Made by a program: the position numbers and the translations under genes. Under the pieces are notes generated by a model. That model made no database searches. It was not told the origin of the DNA and saw only the letters and a program-made list of their open reading frames with translations. DNA of 61,018 nt from Paraburkholderia sp. SG-MS1 (GTDB taxonomy: Bacteria; Pseudomonadota; Gammaproteobacteria; Burkholderiales; Burkholderiaceae), in NCBI RefSeq assembly GCF_012275575.1, contig NZ_NPIH01000109.1, positions 1-61,018 on the forward strand, read 5' to 3'. This document shows, piece after piece, positions 55,121 through 61,018 of this stretch. Numbering within the stretch: position 1 is the first letter of the stretch; each line of letters begins with the position of its first letter.

Positions 55121-56632
55121 TCAAAACCGCGTTTCCCGCGCCACCCGCAAAAACGTATCGAGCAGCGGCGTGCAATCGAGCAACTCCGGGCCGCCCGCGC
55201 GATGAAACTCCGGATGCCACTGCACGCCCATCACGAACGGCGCACGCCGGTAGCGCACGGCTTCGATGATGCCGTCCGTCGCCGACACCGCCTCGATATT
55301 CAGATCGCGCCCGAGCGTTTTCACCGCCTGATGGTGAATCGAGTTGACGATCGCATCGCGCCGGCCAGGGAACATGTTGACCAGCGTCGAACCGTCCGGA
55401 AAATGAATCCCGTGCCGATGCTGATCGTAGTTCTCGTTGACGTGCGCCGCCGCGGTCGGGACATCGGTCGCAATGTCCTGATACAAGGTGCCGCCGAACG
55501 CCACGTTGATCAGTTGACAGCCGCGGCACACGCCCAGCACCGGCTTGCCCGACTCGACGAACTCGTGCAGCAACTCCAGCTCATACATGTCGCGCACGCG
55601 GTCGCCGGGCCACTCGTGGCTGGTCGCCTCTTCCGCGTACGTCTGCGGAGAAACGTCGGCGCCGCCTTGCAACAGCAAGCCGTCGAGATGCTTCGCGTAG
55701 TCACGCAACCGGATATTGCTCGGATGCAGCATGCCCTGATGACCGACGGTCGGAATCATGAACACGAGGACGTCACGCGACATCACCCAGTGCGCGATCG
55801 ATTCCTCCAGGTATTGCAGCGTCTTGCCGCGCAGCCCCTTCGCGCCCGGCTCCGGATGGAAGATGCGTGCCGACACGCCGATGCGCAGCGTGCGCTGTGT
55901 GATCCGCTGTCCCGCGCGATCGAACAGCTGACGCGCGCGCGCCGCGATGATGCGGCCGAACACGGTCCACGCCGAATCGTTCTGCTTCAGATAGCGCGGC
56001 GGCGACGGCGGCAACGCATTGGGCGGCGGCGCATGGGTCGCGCTGAAATCGGGTGCCGCGCCGAAGCCCGGCGGCGGCGCGCCGGCCGGGCGCGAGGTGG
56101 AAGTCTCGGCTGATTCGGCGGCGTTGTCGTCGGTCGAGGCCGGCGTGGTCAACCCGCCGGCTAGCGGCTCGCCGCTCGCGAAGGTCGGCGCGCTCCTGGT
56201 GCTTGTCGCGCCCGCTGCGCTCTTCGTGCCTTTCATGATGCCGGGATGTGCAGCGGGTGCGCCCGCATGGCGCGCCTCGCGCTCATGCACTTCGGCTTCC
56301 TGCTTCGCCGTCGATGCAGCGGCCGAACTGCGCGCCTCGGCCGCGTCGCGCTGGCGGGCCGTTTGGGGATCGGTGGGCGTCACGGTCGAGGCGCTCTCGG
56401 GGTCGTCTGTGGACGAGCGCGCGGCCGCCTCTTCGGCAGCCGGCGTCACGTCCTTCATCGGCGACTGGATCGCGTCTTCATGCGAGGGAGGTAGCGAAGC
56501 CGCCGGTTCGGGCGGAGTGGTGCCGGGTTTCGACACGCCGGGCGTTGCTGCCGGCGACACCGGCGTTGGCGACGCCGAAGGCGACGATGGGCTGCCGGGC
56601 GTGCCGGCGTTGTCAGGTTTATTTTCGCTCAT
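55121..56632 (-). CDS. Class I glutamine amidotransferase (PuuD-like) with long disordered N-terminus
   Basis: A 503-residue protein. Residues 1 to about 215 are low-complexity (Pro, Ser, Thr, Ala, Glu) and probably unstructured. From about residue 249 (LRIGVSARIF) there is a complete peptidase C26 / gamma-glutamyl-GABA hydrolase domain with nucleophile Cys369 in GVCRGCQLINVAFGG and the His473/Glu475 pair in GVQWHPEF. Such enzymes hydrolyse gamma-glutamyl amides, for example in putrescine catabolism; no puu genes are nearby. The start ATG 56632 precedes MSENKPDN. Confidence 0.9.
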   Translation of the reverse strand: MSENKPDNAGTPGSPSSPSASPTPVSPAATPGVSKPGTTPPEPAASLPPSHEDAIQSPMKDVTPAAEEAAARSSTDDPESASTVTPTDPQTARQRDAAEARSSAAASTAKQEAEVHEREARHAGAPAAHPGIMKGTKSAAGATSTRSAPTFASGEPLAGGLTTPASTDDNAAESAETSTSRPAGAPPPGFGAAPDFSATHAPPPNALPPSPPRYLKQNDSAWTVFGRIIAARARQLFDRAGQRITQRTLRIGVSARIFHPEPGAKGLRGKTLQYLEESIAHWVMSRDVLVFMIPTVGHQGMLHPSNIRLRDYAKHLDGLLLQGGADVSPQTYAEEATSHEWPGDRVRDMYELELLHEFVESGKPVLGVCRGCQLINVAFGGTLYQDIATDVPTAAAHVNENYDQHRHGIHFPDGSTLVNMFPGRRDAIVNSIHHQAVKTLGRDLNIEAVSATDGIIEAVRYRRAPFVMGVQWHPEFHRAGGPELLDCTPLLDTFLRVARETRF

Positions 56633-56794
56633 GACAGTCAGACAGGCGCCTTCCACGCGAACGAATGAATATGCCCTGATTATCCGCCAGCCCAGCACGC
56701 CCCGCAAACGCACACACAATTGCTCACATTGTTGCGAGGGCTGCGGCGGAACTCGCGGCTGGTGTAGCCGCAGAGCGCGCAGTGCCCATCCCGA

Positions 56795-58555
56795 TCACTC
56801 ATGATCCGGCTGTTCCTCGAAAGTCTCGCGCAAGGCGATCTGCATCGACGCGTGGATCTTCACGCACCAGCGCCACACGAGCGCGAGCAGCACCGCCGCG
56901 CAGACCAGTACCACGGCGAGCAGGCCGGTCGGCGGCAGGATGCTGCCCGAGAGCGCCGCGACGAGCAGAAACACGCCGACCATCGACACCACCGGCACCA
57001 GGTCGGAGATCGCGTAGCGGAGCGCGCTCGTGAAGCGCCCGGCTGTCGCCGGCTGCACGCTGACTTCGGCGAGCAGCAGCGCGAGCGACTTGGTCTTGCG
57101 ATAAACCGCCACGAGGAACGGCAGCGACACGACCAGCGCGACGCTCCACTGCACCACACGCTGCATCGGCTCCGAACTCAGCCAGTGCGCGAGCAGCATG
57201 CCGGTATAAGGCGCGCTGTACGACACGGTCAGAAAAATCGCGGCGACCAGCGCGAGGTTGACCGCGATCTGCACGATGATCCTGCGCGTCATGCTGAAGA
57301 GCGTCGGCTCGCCGCTCTGCGTGCTCAGGCTGCGCAGCCACTGGCCATAGAGGCTGAACGCGTTGGCGAGCGTGGCCGGCATCGCCTGGCCGAGGCGCCG
57401 GGTCAGCGGATCGGCGCCTCGGATCAGATACGGCGTGAAGAGCGTAGTCAGCGCCGACACCGCCACCGCGATCGGATAGAGAAACGCGCTCGTCACGTTC
57501 AGCGTCAAGCCGAGCGACGCGATGATGAACGAGAACTCGCCGATCTGCGACACGGTCATGCCCACGCGCATCGAGGTGCGCGCGTCCTGCCCCGAGAGGA
57601 AAGTGCCCAGCCCGCACGACACGATCTTGCCGACGATCACCGCGACCGTGATCACCGCGATCGGCCACGCGTAGTCGAGCAGCACGGCGGGGTTCAGCAT
57701 CAGGCCGATCGTCACGAAGAAGATCGCGGAAAAGGCGTCGCGCAACGGCGCGATCAGATGCTCGATCCGATGCAGATGGCGCGACTCGGCCATGATTGCG
57801 CCGATCAGGAACGCGCCGAGCGCAATGCTGTAGTCGAGCTTCACCACCAACAGGCAGAAACCGAAGCAGAAGCCGAGCACGGACACCAGCAGCATCTCGT
57901 CGCTGCGCGTGCGCGCCACGTAGTTCAACGCACGCGGCACCACCAGCACGCCCACCAGCAGCGACACGGTCATGAACAGCAGCAGCTTGCCGAGCGTGAC
58001 CATCGCGAGGCCGGCGCTCAACTGGCCGGTCTGCGCGATGCCGGTCAACAGCACGAGCATCGCGATGCCGAGAATGTCCTCGACGATCAGAATGCCGAAC
58101 ACCAGTTGCGCGAAACGTTCGCGTTTCAGGCCCAGTTCGGACAGCGCCTTGACGATGATGGTGGTCGACGAAATCGCGAGGATCGCGCCGAGGAACAGTG
58201 AATCCATCGGACTCCAGCCGAACGCACTACCGATCTCGTAGCCGATCCACAGCATCAGCACGATCTCGGAGAGGGCCGCGACGATCGCGGTCGCGCCCAC
58301 CTGGAAGAGCTTGCGCAGGCTGAATTCGAGGCCCAGCGAAAACATCAGGAACACGACGCCGAGTTCGCCCAGCGTCTGGATGGTCTGCTCGTCGTGGATC
58401 AACTGGAACGGCGGCGTGTACGGCCCGATGATCAAGCCCGCGGCGATATAACCGAGCACCACAGGCTGCTTCAGGCGATGGAACAGCACGGTGACGACGC
58501 CGGCGAGCGCCATCACGACCGCCAAATCCTGAATGAAGCCAATCCCCTGGTGCAT
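56795..58555 (-). CDS. CPA2-family cation:proton antiporter (Kef-like) without RCK domain
   Basis: A 586-residue membrane protein. The first ~385 residues match the CPA2 Na+/H+ exchanger core: LKQPVVLGYIAAGLIIGP, SLGLEFSLRKL, ISSTTIIVKALSELG and LVFGILIVEDILGIAMLVLL. Instead of the cytosolic TrkA-N/RCK domain of KefB/KefC, the C-terminal ~190 residues contain about four more hydrophobic helices (starting near residue 420). It may exchange K+ or Na+ for H+ without glutathione/NAD gating. The start ATG 58555 has AAGGGA upstream. Confidence 0.9.
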   Translation of the reverse strand: MHQGIGFIQDLAVVMALAGVVTVLFHRLKQPVVLGYIAAGLIIGPYTPPFQLIHDEQTIQTLGELGVVFLMFSLGLEFSLRKLFQVGATAIVAALSEIVLMLWIGYEIGSAFGWSPMDSLFLGAILAISSTTIIVKALSELGLKRERFAQLVFGILIVEDILGIAMLVLLTGIAQTGQLSAGLAMVTLGKLLLFMTVSLLVGVLVVPRALNYVARTRSDEMLLVSVLGFCFGFCLLVVKLDYSIALGAFLIGAIMAESRHLHRIEHLIAPLRDAFSAIFFVTIGLMLNPAVLLDYAWPIAVITVAVIVGKIVSCGLGTFLSGQDARTSMRVGMTVSQIGEFSFIIASLGLTLNVTSAFLYPIAVAVSALTTLFTPYLIRGADPLTRRLGQAMPATLANAFSLYGQWLRSLSTQSGEPTLFSMTRRIIVQIAVNLALVAAIFLTVSYSAPYTGMLLAHWLSSEPMQRVVQWSVALVVSLPFLVAVYRKTKSLALLLAEVSVQPATAGRFTSALRYAISDLVPVVSMVGVFLLVAALSGSILPPTGLLAVVLVCAAVLLALVWRWCVKIHASMQIALRETFEEQPDHE

Positions 58556-58761
58556 GAATGCGTCCCTTACAAAAAGTAATTTCAAGGAGGCAGTGTACCA
58601 GCCGCATCTCGCCGTCCCATCTCGCAAAAAGGCCGGACAGCTTGGGATTCGCCCGCCATACCGCCCATTGCTCGCATGGTCCGCTGGAATATTTTTGACA
58701 CACTGGACTCATGTGAAATATCACAATAATATCTACCGAATATTTGTCTTGGAGCCCAATG

Positions 58762-59448
58762 ATGCAGCCGTTGTCTTTCCATGTTGTCGACCGCGCCGGC
58801 CAGAGCCGTGCGGAGCAGGTTGAAGTGAGCCGTCTGACCATCGCCGGGTGGGCCGGGCGCGATCAGACGGCCATCGAGCATCACATTGCCGAGCTCGCCG
58901 AACTCGGCGTGAAGCGGCCGTCCACCACGCCGTGCTTCTACCGGCTCGGCGCAGAACTGCTGACGCAGGCCGAGCAGATCGACGTGGTCGGCGTGAAGTC
59001 GAGCGGCGAAGCCGAGTGCGTGCTGCTGCAATCGCCAGCGGGCGTGCTCGTGACGATCGGCTCCGATCACACTGACCGCGAGGTCGAGGCGTACGGCGTG
59101 ACCGTCTCCAAACAGGTCTGCCCGAAACCGCTCGCGCGCGACGCATGGCGTTTTGACGACGTCGCCGGCCACTGGGACCAGCTGGAAGTGCGCGCGTACG
59201 CCGTCGCGAACGGCGAGCGGCGCATCTATCAGCAGGGCAGCGTCGCATCGCTGCTGCCGGCCGCCGAGCTGCTCGCTCGCGCGCCGCTCACCGCTGGCGC
59301 GGCGATGTTCTGCGGCACGCTCGCAGTGCAAGGCGGTATCGTCGGGATGGCCGATGGCGATGCGCTCGAACTCGAACTGCACGACCCCATCCTGAACCGC
59401 ACGCTGCGCCACGCCTATCGCGTGCGCGCGCTACCTATCGTCGAATGA
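58762..59448 (+). CDS. DUF2848 family protein
   Basis: A 228-residue cytosolic protein of the DUF2848 family, recognised from the conserved TIAGWAGRDQTAIEHHIAEL start, PCFYRL, IGSDHTDREVEAYGV, SKQVCPKPLA and a C-terminal GDALELELHDPILNR. The HTDRE and LHDPILNR segments suggest a metal-dependent fold resembling fumarylacetoacetate-hydrolase-like proteins, but the activity is unknown. GGAG precedes two adjacent ATG codons; I prefer the second (58762). It is 7 bp upstream of an MFS transporter and probably acts on the transported acid. Confidence 0.85.
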   Translation: MQPLSFHVVDRAGQSRAEQVEVSRLTIAGWAGRDQTAIEHHIAELAELGVKRPSTTPCFYRLGAELLTQAEQIDVVGVKSSGEAECVLLQSPAGVLVTIGSDHTDREVEAYGVTVSKQVCPKPLARDAWRFDDVAGHWDQLEVRAYAVANGERRIYQQGSVASLLPAAELLARAPLTAGAAMFCGTLAVQGGIVGMADGDALELELHDPILNRTLRHAYRVRALPIVE

Positions 59449-59455
59449 GGCACGC

Positions 59456-60808
59456 ATGAGCTCCCCATCGCCCGCCGTCAATGCCGACGCGTCGTCCGAC
59501 GCGCTGCTCGAAGCCACCGCGCTGCGCAAGATCACCTGGCGCATCATGCCGTTCCTGTTTCTCGTCTATGTGCTGTCGTATCTGGATCGCGTCAACATCG
59601 GTTACGCGAAGCTGCAGTTCACAGGCGACCTCGGGTTGTCGAACGCGGCGTACGGACTCGGCGCGGGGATCTTTTTCTTTGGCTACTTCGTGTTCGAAGT
59701 GCCGAGCAACCTGCTGCTGAAGAAGTTCGGCGCGCGCGCCACGATCGCCCGCATCACGATGCTGTGGGGCCTGCTGTCGTGCCTGATGATGTTCGTGCGC
59801 AGCGAAACGATGTTCTATGTGCTGCGCTTTTTCCTCGGCGTGGCCGAAGCCGGGCTGGTGCCGGGCGTGGTGCTGTATCTGACCTTCTGGTTCCCGGCCG
59901 ACCGGCGCGCACGGATGGTCGCCGTGTTCATGGCGGCAATTCCAGTGGCGGGCATCATCGGCGCGCCTTTGTCGGGCTTTCTGATGTCGGCGCTGCATGA
60001 CGCGCACGGCTTGCGCGGCTGGCAGTGGATGTTCCTGATCGAAGGCATTCCGTCGATTCTCGCGGGCTTCTGGGCGCTCGCCGTCCTGCGCAACACGCCT
60101 ACCGAAGCCGTGTGGCTCAGCGCCGACGAAAAGCGCGTGATCACGAGCCGCCTCGCGCGGGAAAACAGCGCGGCGACGGCGGCCGGCGCCGAGCACAGTC
60201 TCGCGCTCGCGTTGCGCTCGGGCCGTTTCTGGCTGCTCACGCTCATCTACTTCTGCCTCGTCACCGGCAACGCGGGCTTCTCGTTCTGGCTGCCGCAGAT
60301 CGTCAAGGATCTCGGCGTGACCAACCTCGTCACCAACGGCTTCGTCACCGCGATTCCGTATCTGGCCGCAGGCATCGGCATGATCCTGATCGGCCGTTCG
60401 TCGGACATCACCGGCGAGAGGCGCTGGCACTACGCGATATGCTGCTTCATCGGCGCGGCGGGGCTGCTTGGCAGCGCATCGGTGACCAACTCGATTCCGC
60501 TCGCCGTCACCGGCCTGTCGATCGCGTATATCGGCATCCTGGCGGGCTTCGGCATCTTCTGGTCGATGTCGACGACTTTCCTGCAAGGCACGGCGGCCGT
60601 CGCGGGAATCGCGGTGATCAACTCGATCGCGAACCTTGCGGGCTATGTGAGCCCGTACGTGCTCGGCATCGTCAAGGACGCGACGCATAGCGTGACGTTC
60701 GGGCTGGTGCTGATCGCGGGGGCGCTGAGCGTCGGCGGCCTGGTCACGTTGATGATGCCGCGCGTGAAGGTGCAGCATGCCGCGCAGGTTGCGACGGGGC
60801 GTGCGTGA
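59456..60808 (+). CDS. MFS transporter, anion:cation symporter (tartrate/phthalate permease-like)
   Basis: A 450-residue, twelve-helix transporter of the ACS subfamily. It has VLSYLDRVNIGYAKLQF in TM1, GYFVFEVPSNLLLKKFGAR between TM2 and TM3, FFLGVAEAGLVPGVVLYLTF in TM4 and a second half with PQIVKDLG. ACS members import organic acids such as tartrate, phthalate or glucarate. The start ATG 59456 uses the GAGG overlapping the stop of the DUF2848 gene, so the two are one operon. Substrate unknown. Confidence 0.9.
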   Translation: MSSPSPAVNADASSDALLEATALRKITWRIMPFLFLVYVLSYLDRVNIGYAKLQFTGDLGLSNAAYGLGAGIFFFGYFVFEVPSNLLLKKFGARATIARITMLWGLLSCLMMFVRSETMFYVLRFFLGVAEAGLVPGVVLYLTFWFPADRRARMVAVFMAAIPVAGIIGAPLSGFLMSALHDAHGLRGWQWMFLIEGIPSILAGFWALAVLRNTPTEAVWLSADEKRVITSRLARENSAATAAGAEHSLALALRSGRFWLLTLIYFCLVTGNAGFSFWLPQIVKDLGVTNLVTNGFVTAIPYLAAGIGMILIGRSSDITGERRWHYAICCFIGAAGLLGSASVTNSIPLAVTGLSIAYIGILAGFGIFWSMSTTFLQGTAAVAGIAVINSIANLAGYVSPYVLGIVKDATHSVTFGLVLIAGALSVGGLVTLMMPRVKVQHAAQVATGRA

Positions 60809-61018
60809 ACCCGGGCATGAAGCGCGCCAGAATCGAGTTTGCGGCGCGGCCATCGACACAGATGCGTGGCGCAGGGGACGCGCCGGATAACGCGCAGCAC
60901 ACGCGGCGTGGTACGCATCCGGCCCGCCCCCGGACCACGAACGCGGCGATGTCCGCGCACCGCGCTCGCAGCACGAGCGACGCGCAGCCCGACATCCATG
61001 CGCACCGCGCGCCCCGTG

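Noticed and set aside
56801..58201. 466-codon plus-strand open frame
   Set aside because: It is the complement of the Kef-like antiporter gene, with Arg/His/Glu-rich low-complexity composition.
60643..61018. Minus-strand frames at the right edge as a partial gene
   Set aside because: They mostly overlap the MFS transporter gene in antisense and have Arg/Ala/Cys-rich composition without any recognisable motif.

Overview
The window is high-GC chromosomal DNA from a betaproteobacterium, most likely Burkholderiales of the Burkholderia/Paraburkholderia type. The evidence is the gene order serC-pheA-hisC-tyrA-aroA-cmk-rpsA-ihfB-lapA-lapB-ugd-hldA-hldD, the gyrA/OmpA/ubiG/gph/ssrA block, a tmRNA tag ANDDTFALAA, and protein families typical of the group (DUF2968, DUF2059, DUF2848). 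This is inference from gene content and order; no database search was run.

Layout. 1-3000: start of etfB, then the methionine ABC importer operon metN-metI-metQ (minus strand). 3139-7396: a monoacylglycerol-lipase-like hydrolase, an ECHDC3-like enoyl-CoA hydratase paralogue with a histone-deacetylase-like amidohydrolase, and a lytic transglycosylase (mltB). 7499-27201: a long minus-strand housekeeping block. Read in transcription order it is gyrA, a DUF2059 protein, the serine/aromatic amino-acid supraoperon (serC, pheA, hisC, tyrA, aroA), cmk, rpsA, ihfB, the envelope genes lapA, lapB, ugd, hldA and hldD, then comEA and cysM. 27680-30477 (plus strand): OmpA-family protein, ubiG, gph and tmRNA (ssrA).

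30599-36616 is the most interesting part. It is a compact minus-strand operon that begins with a 35-codon gene (36509-36616), easily missed in gene calling. The peptide has a Gly-Gly site followed by Cys-Cys. Next come an LpxL/HtrB-like acyltransferase homologue, an HlyD adaptor, an ABC exporter with an intact C39 peptidase triad, and a TolC-family outer-membrane channel. I read it as a self-contained type I export system for a leader-cleaved and possibly lipid-modified small peptide. An A+T-rich intergenic stretch (36617 to about 37030) lies upstream.

37196-44513: two small secreted proteins, a ModE-like/periplasmic-binding-domain regulator, and the divergent NAD-dependent formate dehydrogenase operon fdsG-B-A-D, in which no fdsC lies between A and D. 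44688-61018: accessory metabolism and transport. This includes an FAD monooxygenase, a His-rich CDF metal exporter, a TPR/glycosyltransferase-like protein, a metabolite:proton symporter, a GNAT, two uncharacterised secreted or membrane proteins, a glutamine amidotransferase with a long disordered N-terminus, a Kef-like antiporter without an RCK domain, and a DUF2848 + MFS pair.

No tRNA, rRNA, CRISPR array, insertion sequence or integrase was recognised. The last 210 bases (60809-61018) contain nothing I can support.
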